From positions 124,001 through 188,000 of the forward strand of contig JARBJD010000008.1 of the NCBI GenBank assembly GCA_033064195.1: a DNA stretch of 64,000 nt, in the 5' to 3' direction. Source of the DNA: Blattamonas nauphoetae (taxonomy: Eukaryota > Preaxostyla > Oxymonadida). Position 1 is the first letter of the stretch. The number at the start of each line of letters is the position of its first letter. The notes beneath the pieces are model-generated. The model was not told the origin of the DNA. It saw nothing but the letters and a program-made list of their open reading frames with translations, and made no database searches. Shown here one piece after another: positions 10,072-19,109 of the stretch. The translations under genes and the position numbers were made by a program.

Positions 10072-12452
10072 ATGAACTCGCATATAACACATCTGACAAA
10101 CAAAAGAACTGGAGCATCATCATTGACTGGAAATACAACTGGATCAATCAAGTATACCAGAGATGACATTGGTCAAATTCAGCAACAACTCATGTCCGAA
10201 CATCACATTAATTACCTTCTGAATGATGGAGCACACAGTACTTCTATTCAAGAATTGAAACCATCAGAGAACTCACGCTTCTATAAAGGACAGGAAATAA
10301 TCATCCCACTGACTGGAAATCAGGACATTTGTCAAATCGATGATTCATTCAAAACGTTCACGATGACAGCAACTCTGAAAGTCAACAACTGGAAACAAAC
10401 TGCAGGTAAAATTGGCTCGTACTTGAATGAGAGGATATTCATATTCGTTGGACTCAAACATTCGGCATCAATCTTTCGTGACCTTACTGTACTTCACAAC
10501 AATCAGAGAATCATCAGCACAACAAACAATGATGTCTCAATGGAGTCTCACATATACAACATGATAAAACCAAAGAGTCAATTGGAGAATCGAAAACATT
10601 GTCACACACCTTGGCAAAATGCCTGGAATCATGACGAATCAGTCGCTGGTGTTTATATTCCATTGTCAGACTTCACAACAACTTCTGGAACAGGAGTGTT
10701 TCAAGACACTATCGATGTGCCAATTCGTGTGTCTATTAATCTTGAAGATCTTCTCATATTCTCAGGCATGACTGACTATCCTCGATGTCTCTTTGGAGAT
10801 CTGAAATTGAGTGTGCACATCAATGAAGATGCATTCGCAGGCTTCTGATTTGATCCCAGTGATCCCAGTCGGATCTGATCCCACTAAATACCTACAATAC
10901 CATTTCGTTTCTTTCATTTCAAAAAAGTCTTCTTATATATGATATTTGAATGGAAAAAAAAGTAAAAAGGAAAATGGTCACTTCATAGATCATGAAAATG
11001 CAAACTTTGGGTGCTGCTGTTTCAGTTTGTTCTACAACAATAATTATAAAACCAAGTCGATAATGCGTTATTATGTCTTCTTTGATGGTTTTTTCTCACT
11101 GACTAAAGTCAATGAAGGGAATACATCGAAAAAAGAAGTGTTGGTGATTGTGATCGTGCGTGTTTTTGGGAAATAAGAGCTGTCTGAAATATTGAAGAGC
11201 ATTATGTGAAAACAAGAAGTGAATTGAACATGATTAATGAAGTGATAATGAGAAAATCTCAAAGGAAAAGAGTTGAAATTTGATCTCAGTCCAAATTTAG
11301 GCACTGACATCAATTGATCCCAGTTTTACCTATTTTGATGGGACTACTCAGATGCCTGTGCATTCGTTTGTTGTCCTGTAAATCCTGAACTGACTTTGAA
11401 AAATACACTCTCGAAATTGATAAGTGACCACACAACACAGTTTCCACCCATCCGAAGTTCAATTGTCTATTGTAATCGTGATCGTCCAACATTCCTTCCA
11501 TATCTCGTCCCCCCATGTACAAAGAACTTCGTTCAAATCGGTCAATCATTTAAGATCATGGCAGTAAAACAAGATTGTGTATATACACATCCGACTGGTA
11601 TTACCTCGGAACCTTCCCCTGATGAACAAGACATTTCTCTCAACATTATGGATTATCGCCATTGATGATGTGTATTGCATGAGTTCTGGATACAAAATGA
11701 AGGAAATTACGAAAGAGAATCTGAAGAAGATGTATCAGAATCGTCCCGGAACAATACCAGCTGAAAAGATCTCATTCTATCCATTTCAGAAAACACCGAC
11801 TCCATCAGGAATTGATTGTACTCAGCAAATGGTTCTCGTTCATGCCAAGGATATCATGCTTCTATTCCGTGACTACGATAATGAAGTCACATGTTTCCAC
11901 AATCCAATGCAGAAGAATATCCAAGTGAATCTACTCAACAAATACTATCCAGAACAACCGACAACAACTATTGGAGCTCGTTTCTATCAGTTTGCATTAT
12001 CAACTCTCAATCTCGATTCCTATCTAGCTGTTCCAGATGATTTGGAGCGATCACTTACAGATTCTCTCGTTGAAGAGAAACTCACTGGTGATCAGAATTA
12101 TCCCAATGAGACAATGACAAGAGTACGACCAATTCATGACAATTCTGATTTTCTTTTATGCTTCTCAACCCAGAGAAGTGGTTGCCCAACAAACTGTAAT
12201 GATTCGATCAGTTCCAGAGGTCAGAATGTTCCAGTCACTTTGAGATCTCAGCCAATTTATCAAGGAGTGATTGACACGTACTATAATGTTCTTGATCCAA
12301 GTCAAAAAATTCCTGAAAGAGATGGTATGAGAACAACATTTTCACATCCTCCAGCGCCTATTTTAGCAACAACTGCAACAACGTGGTGGGTATTACGATA
12401 CAGTAATGGCGAACCAAAAGTTGAGTACTATCCAAATCACACATTGAAATGA
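10072..12452 (+). pseudogene. Polinton capsid-like protein region 1 (relic)
   Basis: The first part resembles the N-terminal half of the protein encoded at 12564-14252. Shared landmarks are a strand-rich start, a GLKHSASIFRDL / GYKSSSDAIRNM-type segment, a conserved KHC or KHCYS stretch followed by W and N, a VAGVYIP / VCGFYYVP strand, and YPRCLFGDLKLSVH / YPNSIFGNLRLRFH. The later part (to 12452) likewise parallels the C-terminal half, ending before GEPKVEYYPNHTL. It is thus a second, paralogous jelly-roll capsid-like gene. A related mobile insertion lies inside at about 10851-11332. It is reported as broken. Confidence 0.6.
10851..11332. mobile_element. 0.48-kb insertion inside Polinton capsid-like region
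   Basis: This is a non-coding AT-rich segment between the two halves of the first capsid-like region. Its left end has repeated TGATCCCAG units and its right end reads GACATCAATTGATCCCAG, nearly the same as the right end of the 2338-3262 insertion. It is shorter than that copy, so the two are probably deletion derivatives of one family. Confidence 0.55.
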
Positions 12453-12563
12453 TTGCACAAAGATTTAGGAATCATGTAGAGACTCACATCGGGAGTTCGA
12501 AGCCTCCGGCGAGACAAAACAGTAAAAGAAAATCATGATATTGTATTTTTTATTTTTCTATAA

Positions 12564-14252
12564 ATGAGAAGTATCAGATCAAATCAATCCAAACCAACAT
12601 CGACATTAATTGAGCAAATTGAAGTGCAATCATATCTTCCGAAACAATGGGATTCAGAGCCACACATCTACTCCATCCAAGAAGTGCATCCAACAAATCC
12701 TCCCATGCCATGCAGAATTGGAGACGAGATTGAAGTTCCATTGTGTTATGATGGTCATGATGTGACTGAGTTTGCGAAGAGTCATTTGCGTATAGATCTT
12801 ACTGTGACTGTTCCAAATTTTCATCAGGTTGGTGAAACGGGAGATTACGTCGGACTATCCGGAATATTCGTCGGATACAAATCATCCTCAGATGCAATTC
12901 GAAATATGAGACTCGTTGATAGTCATGGAAACATTATTGACAATTCACTTCAGAATAATCTTGTTCACGAATCATTTCTGTATCACACATTCAAGTCACA
13001 AGAAGAGAAAAACAACATGAAGCATTGCTACAGCCTTTGGGAAAATGTCCAGAGAATGGATCAGAGTGTGTGTGGATTCTATTATGTCCCAGTCAACAGA
13101 AGCAAAAAAGAGTTCACTGCGACAATTCCTTTAGTGATTCCATTTGTGAATCTACTTCCATTGAGTACATTTGATCAGTATCCGAATTCAATCTTTGGTA
13201 ATTTACGTTTGAGATTTCACTTGACAACTGATTCACTTGTGTATTGTCCCATTCGAACTTCAACTGTCATTCGAAAATCTTCCGAAGGTGGTCGTGAATT
13301 GTATCCAGATAAAGACTTAACTACTCTTTCGGATCAATCCAACATGTTCTTGATGTCTGAGGGTGACTTTTCTCCCGTAACACAAGAATTTACACAGATA
13401 GGAAATCCTGTACTGAAAGCTACCAAGAAATGGAGTTATACTCCAAATGCCAGTAGAGTCGCAGAGGTTGTCGCCGTTGAATACACTTGCACTGTTCTTT
13501 CTTCATCAGTTGATAAAGTCTCAACAATTTGTTACGGATATAAAATCACTGATGCAACAAAACAATCACTCTTCAACACATATTCGAAGACTCTTTATGT
13601 TCTGAAAGCAGAAAGAATTGACACACAATCATTTCAATCAAAAGCAACAGCGATGGGGGTGAGATCAATCATCAGTATCAAACTCAACAATCTCATGAAT
13701 CTGATGTGCTTATTCCCTGAAAGACCTAATGAGTGTACAGTCTTCAGAAATCCTCACTACGTTGGTCTGTTCGAAATGTTAGGAAGCAACTTTCCCAATT
13801 TCCCAATGTCAACACTATCACCAGAGTTCTATCAAATGATGATGGTGAACGGTGACTTCATTGGTTGTTCCGCAACTGAAGAGTTTGAGAATTCAATTTG
13901 TTCAACTCGAGTGTTTGACTATAGAGGAAAGGATATCAAGAGAACCAAACCAGTCACAGATGCAACTTGTTTCACTTTTATGGTTCCAACAGATCGAAGT
14001 GAAATTGCTGGTGGAGAAGAAGGAATCTCGACAGCAGAATCAGTTAATATTGTCTACAGAGGATCACCAATCAATCAGGGAGAACTTGATCCATATTTCA
14101 CATCAACTCCAGAAGGTCCTCCTCCACCAATTCTTGCACTACATCAGGCTACATACTGGTTGTTCTGGATTGAGAATGGACAACCACGAGTGCGATATGT
14201 CATTGATCGCCGACTTCATGAAGCATATGAAGAAGTGAAGAGAGGATACTAA
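12564..14252 (+). CDS. Polinton major capsid-like protein, 562 aa
   Basis: This is an intact frame of 562 aa, the size usual for double jelly-roll major capsid proteins of Polintons and virophages. The sequence is beta-rich with few charged helices, and the repeated aromatic/Pro strand ends (FLYHTF, GFYYVPV, FEMLGSNFPNFP) fit that fold. The family call rests on size, composition, genomic neighbourhood and the tandem paralogue; I cannot show a direct motif because this family has none. The ATG is 6 bases after the T-rich motif at 12545-12557. It belongs to a fossil element. Confidence 0.6.
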   Translation: MRSIRSNQSKPTSTLIEQIEVQSYLPKQWDSEPHIYSIQEVHPTNPPMPCRIGDEIEVPLCYDGHDVTEFAKSHLRIDLTVTVPNFHQVGETGDYVGLSGIFVGYKSSSDAIRNMRLVDSHGNIIDNSLQNNLVHESFLYHTFKSQEEKNNMKHCYSLWENVQRMDQSVCGFYYVPVNRSKKEFTATIPLVIPFVNLLPLSTFDQYPNSIFGNLRLRFHLTTDSLVYCPIRTSTVIRKSSEGGRELYPDKDLTTLSDQSNMFLMSEGDFSPVTQEFTQIGNPVLKATKKWSYTPNASRVAEVVAVEYTCTVLSSSVDKVSTICYGYKITDATKQSLFNTYSKTLYVLKAERIDTQSFQSKATAMGVRSIISIKLNNLMNLMCLFPERPNECTVFRNPHYVGLFEMLGSNFPNFPMSTLSPEFYQMMMVNGDFIGCSATEEFENSICSTRVFDYRGKDIKRTKPVTDATCFTFMVPTDRSEIAGGEEGISTAESVNIVYRGSPINQGELDPYFTSTPEGPPPPILALHQATYWLFWIENGQPRVRYVIDRRLHEAYEEVKRGY

Positions 14253-14330
14253 ATCAAAGATTTATTAGAATGACGAAGTCATAATATTGAACAGAACAAC
14301 TATGATCTTTTATTTTTGTAGAAAACACGC

Positions 14331-14741
14331 ATGGTGAAGCGTTATTTCTCAATTCAGAATTCTCACACTGCTCAACTCCCTCCTGATTTTACCAATTCTA
14401 GAAAACAAAAATACATCTACTTCCTCGACTGCAAACTCATCCATGTGAGGGAAGAAATAAATGGTTCAACAACAGTCATTTCAAAGGATATTCCTCAGAA
14501 CATCACAATCCATGGTGATTGGATTCAGACTGATGCATTCAATGATTCATTTGTTGCTTTCTGTAACGAACAGATTGCGAAGCGAAAGAAGTGGGAACGA
14601 AGCACTCGACAATCAATTGTGAAGATCTGGTTCAAAGACAGTTCTGGTGAATCAATTGAGATGGAAACATCAGAGACAATCAATGGAAAAATAACCAAAG
14701 AGTACTATGAATTCCTTGTTGATCTCATGTTGGAATATTAG
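14331..14741 (+). CDS. Polinton small protein, 136 aa, unknown
   Basis: The ATG at 14331 follows a T-rich motif at 14307-14317. The protein alternates strands and short helices (KYIYFLDCKLIHVREE, SIVKIWFKDSSGES) with no recognisable catalytic residues. It follows the major capsid-like gene and its end overlaps the convergent S74-type gene by 17 bases. A minor capsid or penton protein would be the expected neighbour, but single jelly-roll identity is only a guess from its position. Confidence 0.5.
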   Translation: MVKRYFSIQNSHTAQLPPDFTNSRKQKYIYFLDCKLIHVREEINGSTTVISKDIPQNITIHGDWIQTDAFNDSFVAFCNEQIAKRKKWERSTRQSIVKIWFKDSSGESIEMETSETINGKITKEYYEFLVDLMLEY

Positions 14742-15654
14742 TCAGTGAATTATATTTTTGGATTAGTTCATTGATGAGTGTCTGTTGTTGCCCGACAATA
14801 GAGCACAATTCCTGAATAGCTTTCACGCAGAAGCAAGAGAGTTCTGCATAATCAACTTGAAGACAATCTGGATTGGAATCATTCACAACCTCTGGGAATA
14901 TCTCTTGGATCTGCTGGGCAATCACACCAATGTGTTTCTTCTCTCTTTCCTTCTTCAAGCATTCACATTTCTCTTTGCAGTTCTTCAAATGTTCTTCATC
15001 TGTCTCGTTCTCTATTTGTCTTGTGACTTTGTTGATCTTCGAGTCGAATGTGTTGAATTGGTACTGCACAATTTCCACTTTGTTCAGTTGTTCAAGAACA
15101 TCAGGATAAGGTTCAATATTTCTTTTCACTCTTCTGTCTGACAACTGAGAAAAACTTCCTGTTGGTGATATTGAAAACACTCCTGAACCAGCGTCCTCAT
15201 CGTAGTAATACAAAGCTGGTGAGTCACACGGTGACCACATAATAATTCCATCCCCATTGAACTGAATTCCTGATGTTTCTGCAATTGATTGTGAAATTGA
15301 AATACCAGACTTAAATGTTGAAGCTGGATATGTTCCAGGATACTTTGGAAGTGATCCCTCTGATATGTTCCACTTCGCTCCATTCACATTGATCAATCCT
15401 CCGATTGTTGGTGTTGTAATACCGGCTGAACAACTGATTGATCCGTTTGTGCTCACCACTTTTTGGATTGAAGATATCGCTGTCTGCTGTGCTTCTGTTG
15501 TCTTCTGTAGTGAGTCAATCACTGCTGCATTCTCGTTTGTCGTCGAGAGATAATGATCAATCATTTTCTCAATCATTTGTGAATTGTATTTTTGTCGATT
15601 CATTTCTGTTTGCTCTTTCATTGAAATGAAAATTCTTGATTCCCTCATGAACAT
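14725..15654 (-). CDS. Polinton S74-type fibre protein with intramolecular chaperone
   Basis: The C-terminal 120 residues match the intramolecular chaperone / peptidase S74 domain of tail spikes and fibres: SDRRVKRNIEPYPDVLEQL at its start, then HIGVIAQQIQEIFPEVV, then VDYAELSC and a final coiled coil. The Ser-Asp before RRVKRNI fits the known self-cleavage site. Upstream is a Gly/Ser-rich strand region like fibre shafts, and a helical N-terminus with heptads that could trimerise. The likely role is a trimeric attachment fibre of the virion. Start choice is uncertain because a 70-aa frame (15569-15781) overlaps upstream and a T-rich motif lies at 15803-15814. Confidence 0.75.
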   Translation of the reverse strand: MFMRESRIFISMKEQTEMNRQKYNSQMIEKMIDHYLSTTNENAAVIDSLQKTTEAQQTAISSIQKVVSTNGSISCSAGITTPTIGGLINVNGAKWNISEGSLPKYPGTYPASTFKSGISISQSIAETSGIQFNGDGIIMWSPCDSPALYYYDEDAGSGVFSISPTGSFSQLSDRRVKRNIEPYPDVLEQLNKVEIVQYQFNTFDSKINKVTRQIENETDEEHLKNCKEKCECLKKEREKKHIGVIAQQIQEIFPEVVNDSNPDCLQVDYAELSCFCVKAIQELCSIVGQQQTLINELIQKYNSLTNIPT

Positions 15655-15826
15655 ACGTTACCGGCACATTATTTCTGACATACTCAGAGACCAGCGAACA
15701 GTTCTCATCTCTCATTGATTCAATTAATGCTTGTTCTGAACATACTCGACATCTTTCCTTGTACATCGCAGTTGGATTCATTTAACACAAATTAAAAAAT
15801 TCAAAAATAAAAAATAACAACGAGTT

Positions 15827-16318
15827 TTATTTCTGTTGATCATTTTGAAGTAACCAATTTGGTACTTTTCTTTTCACATACTTCATCCAGATTTCGGCAC
15901 AGATTGGTCGATAATATTCGAACGATTCTGGTTTCATCTTCGAGAAACTTTGAGGTTTTGCTCTCAACATGTTCATCACCATTTGACTGATCTGTTCTTT
16001 TGATAGTCTGACGTATAACTCCTCCGATGCACAGGAAAGTTTTCTGACGTCTGCGATTTGACAGATCAGTTGAGGTTGGTTTCGTCGCCATTTCTTCGTG
16101 TCATAGTTCATCCAAGTTGGGTTATCGATGTCAACATATTTTTGGAATAATTGTTTTAAAGTTTTGAAATTGACAATCAGTTCTGGTTTCCACAATCCTA
16201 ATTTCATGAGAAACAAATGATTCTGACTCAGGAAATTCATTATATCACTGTCCTTTCGATTGGGATTAGTGTATTCTAAAATTTGTTCAAGTTCTTCGAT
16301 GAGTTCTAGCTGTGCCAT
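15827..16318 (-). CDS. Polinton protein of unknown function, 163 aa
   Basis: The ATG at 16318 has a reverse-strand T-rich motif (16341-16352) just upstream, like the other genes of the element. The protein is all-alpha in character, with several Trp residues (WMNYDTKKWRRNQP) and no cysteine or metal motif. No family is recognised. It is the last gene before the non-coding right end of the element. Confidence 0.55.
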   Translation of the reverse strand: MAQLELIEELEQILEYTNPNRKDSDIMNFLSQNHLFLMKLGLWKPELIVNFKTLKQLFQKYVDIDNPTWMNYDTKKWRRNQPQLICQIADVRKLSCASEELYVRLSKEQISQMVMNMLRAKPQSFSKMKPESFEYYRPICAEIWMKYVKRKVPNWLLQNDQQK

Positions 16319-16329
16319 TTAGTACAAAA

Positions 16330-17430
16330 TAAAAAATTCGAAAAATAAAAAATCTCCTTTGTTTTTTCAAAAGTGAAAATACTCGATAACTACTGATCCG
16401 ATTTCAATAATTCTTGCACCAATCGAAAGAGCGTGTCGGATATGACCTTAGATGAGAGTTTGATCAAGATCTGAGAACATCGATTTTTCTTCATTTTTTC
16501 AAGTGCACCATACACACCAAAAAATGATATATGGCAAAAATCAATATTGTTCAAAAATTTTTGGAAAATCGTTTTTATATCATGTTTGACATCCATTCTG
16601 TGAAATTTGAAGTTGATTTGACGAACAACTACTGTTTTCAAAACTTGATTTTGAAGTGTCCCGTAACTTTTTAAAAATCGTCATTAAAACCCCTCTACAC
16701 AGATATATAGCCAGGGTAAATCCTCGGAAAATTAGGGACGAGTAGTCGAGTGGTAAGTGCACGTACCACTAGGCTAGGAGTCCCAGGTTCGAACCCCGGA
16801 GGAAGCAATAATTTGTCCGACGTCGGATTGCAAAAATGAGATAAATGTCAGAAACAGGGATCGCAACCCTGGGCCTTAGGGACTTGCCAACACACCAGGC
16901 AATAAAAACCACCAGCTTCCTCCCTCCCTAAGGTTTTGCACTTTTTGCCTATATGCAAAATTGAGTCCTCTATCGATTGCGAGTGGTTTCGAGTCTGGAT
17001 CTCTGCTCGTTGTCGAGATACGAGTGTTTTCTCAAAAGAGGTTCACTTTTTTTCGAACTTTTTTCAATGAAGAATAACTCAGATCTCGACGAATACTCTC
17101 ACTGAGAGTTCGAAGCCTCTGGCGAGACTCAACCGATTTTCATCTGGTTTCTTTTGATCGATGCATCACATCGTCCTCGAGATTTTAGTTTTTGTTTCAA
17201 GAATTTTCTCATACAGGTTCCCAAATAAGCGCCAAATTAGTCATATTGAAAAAATCAAAAAGTCGAAAAAAGTGACTAAAGTTTCGAAATAAAGCAAAAA
17301 TGTACTTCAAAATGGACGTTTTTCACGAGGTCAAAATATTGGACATATTTTTAGAATTTAGGTTAAATATTGATGTCATCAAAATGTCATAAATTCCTTT
17401 TAATACAAGATTCAAAATTGGTCAATCGGA
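16330..17430. other. Non-coding right flank of the Polinton with tRNA-like relics
   Basis: No ORF of note lies here. The stretch probably contains the right terminal repeat of the Polinton, but the partner end is outside the window so it cannot be aligned. It holds two tRNA-like sequences and one copy (17109-17128) of a 20-bp motif also found inside the element, which argues that the element extends at least to about 17130. Confidence 0.45.
16737..16806 (+). other. tRNA-like sequence (A and B boxes, no valid cloverleaf)
   Basis: TAGTCGAGTGG matches a pol III A box and GGTTCGAACCC matches a B box, at normal tRNA spacing (29 bases from GG to the T stem). The T stem pairs in 4 of 5 positions, but the acceptor, D and anticodon stems do not pair. 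It is therefore a tRNA pseudogene or tRNA-derived repeat. A second, reverse-strand tRNA-like piece (about 16858-16925, T arm CAGGG TTGCGAT CCCTG) lies nearby. Confidence 0.4.
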
Positions 17431-17431
17431 C

Positions 17432-19109
17432 TTGACTATCAACTTTGGTTTTCAACGATTTTTTCAATCGGGTTCTCTATTCGTTCTCTATACTACTTCC
17501 GCGTCGATCTCGCTGATGTCCTCATTCTTCTCGAACTGCTCTGAGACGAACACTGGTGGATCCTTCTCTCTCATGACTTATTCAACGTGCACGGTCTCTT
17601 CCAACGTCTTCCATCACAAGCTCGCAACTTCACGATCTTCCTCAAGGAGCGTTGAACATGAAGAGCGGTTCCCTCTCCGTGGAGACATCAACATTCCACG
17701 ACAACACACCCAACGACACTATCTTCCCGTCAGCTCGTCGAAACATCGTCTGTTCTGCCGAAGGAAAGGTGAATGTTGGAAGTCTGAGCAGTGGAGACGG
17801 ATCAGCAGATAAACACCCTCATCTGTGGCTCTCGTCAAGTGATTGTGTTCTGAGTGGCGAGGATGTGAACACCATCGCGCCATTCTTCGTCCCCACTCTC
17901 TCGTCGGACTCAACGAGCTCGTGGAACAAGAAAGAGAAAGAGTTCGATGTGACGATTCTCGGGACAACGCTGATTCCGTGTGGGCTGTTCCTTGAAGTGT
18001 TTGATGTTCGGAAAGACAGCACAGAAGGAGAGTCGTTTCAGATTGAATTGACGCAACAATCCGTTCTCTCTTTCACCGAAACGAACATCACATTCACGTT
18101 TCCTGCTTCCTCACTCGCCGATCTGGACTCGTCAGCAGAATGGCGTGGTCGACTCGTTTTTGGATCGAACCAGAAAACTCGCAACTCGTTCCAGATCCAA
18201 AAGAATTCGTCGGGTCGGTTGGCGGAATCGGCGAAGGAGAACATGAAATGGTGGCTCCCCCTCGGGCTCGTCCTCGCGACCATCGCCATCCTCATGATTG
18301 TCATTTTGGTTGTGCTGATCCGTCGACGAAGACAGGAAGACAAAGCGAAGACTCAAAAACTGACGGAATCCACCGAACTGGATGTTGGTGAGGAAGACAT
18401 GAAAGTCGAAGACACGTCACAGGCGACGACAGATCGTGTTGATTGCACGTCAGACTGCACGACAACGAAAATGGGATCGATCGTGACAGAAGAAAGGGAG
18501 CAAAGCAGAAGAGGGATGTCTGAAGCGATTTGGGAAGATGAGAAGGATGAGATGGCGATGGGGTGTGGTGTGGATGGGAAAGAAGTGAAAGTGCTGAACA
18601 AGCACGACACGCTGTTCAACCGTCTGCACCATCCGCAGCCTGGTCTGGAGGTTGACAAGGATGCTGTTCGGAAGCAGATCCTGTCGGCGCTTCAGTCGAT
18701 CTCGGGGTCAGGGCAGAACGAGTTCATTCTGAAGCAGTTGTCGCCGCACGAGATTTGTTTCGATTTGGCGGGTGTTGTTGGACTGAACATGAAGCGACAC
18801 CCGCACCATGAGAAAGGAGTGGATCAGCAGGGATTGGAACAACAGCTTGTTCGAGAACACGCACTCCAAATCGAACCGACCTCGACCGATCCCGAAATGG
18901 TGGAACAGACAGGCCAGCCTCTTCCGATGGACGAGATCGAGTCGTCGGAGCTGGTGGAGATGATCAGGCAGTGTGTGGACGTGGACCCTGCGAAGAGGCC
19001 GTCGCTGTCAGATTTGGAGAAGTTTCTGAATTCTGCCTCACTCCACAAGCCATCTCACTTGCTCGCTGTGAATCAAGCCCCGTTTGAGGACACATCCAAA
19101 CTGAACTGA
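17432..19109 (+). pseudogene. Receptor-like pseudokinase, C-terminal part, 5' truncated
   Basis: The frame from 17652 to 19109 (485 aa) has a beta-rich ectodomain (to about residue 190), one clear membrane helix (WWLPLGLVLATIAILMIVIL then VVLIRRRR), a low-complexity acidic linker, and a C-terminal piece that ends with a kinase subdomain XI-like motif (MIRQCVDVDPAKRPSLSDLE). Catalytic HRD and DFG motifs are absent, so it is a pseudokinase remnant. Upstream, 17432-17640 continues as ectodomain-like sequence in another frame (FSNCSETNTGGSF), so there is at least one frame change. The gene start is missing because the Polinton lies directly upstream. Confidence 0.65.

Larger units (their letters stand above)
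4350..16352. promoter_or_regulatory. Recurrent T-rich promoter-like motif of the Polinton
   Basis: A motif close to TTTTTATTTTT stands just upstream of most Polinton ORFs: 4350-4359, 6384-6394, 7657-7668, 8668-8680, 9334-9346, 9682-9692, 10053-10065, 12545-12557 and 14307-14317 on the plus strand, and 15803-15814 and 16341-16352 on the minus strand. Most copies end about 5 to 25 bases before the ATG. The spacing implies a very short 5' UTR and an element-specific core promoter. The repeated presence is seen directly; the promoter role is inferred. Confidence 0.65.
1..17400. mobile_element. Polinton/Maverick element, relic, left end outside window
   Basis: The block carries the defining Polinton set: family B DNA polymerase, retroviral-type DDE integrase, FtsK/HerA-type packaging ATPase and large jelly-roll capsid-like proteins, plus small structural-type proteins and an S74 fibre-type protein. 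Genes run on both strands with short gaps. The left terminus is not in the window. The right terminus is not resolved: the last ORF starts at 16318, and receptor-like host coding resumes near 17432, so the terminal repeat probably lies in 16350-17430. The element looks largely whole in gene content but is broken, with a few breaks (roughly three to five) including two related insertions. Many ORFs are still open, so it is probably of moderate to young age. Confidence 0.88.

Noticed and set aside
16737-16806. Functional tRNA gene
   Set aside because: A and B boxes fit, but acceptor, D and anticodon stems do not pair.
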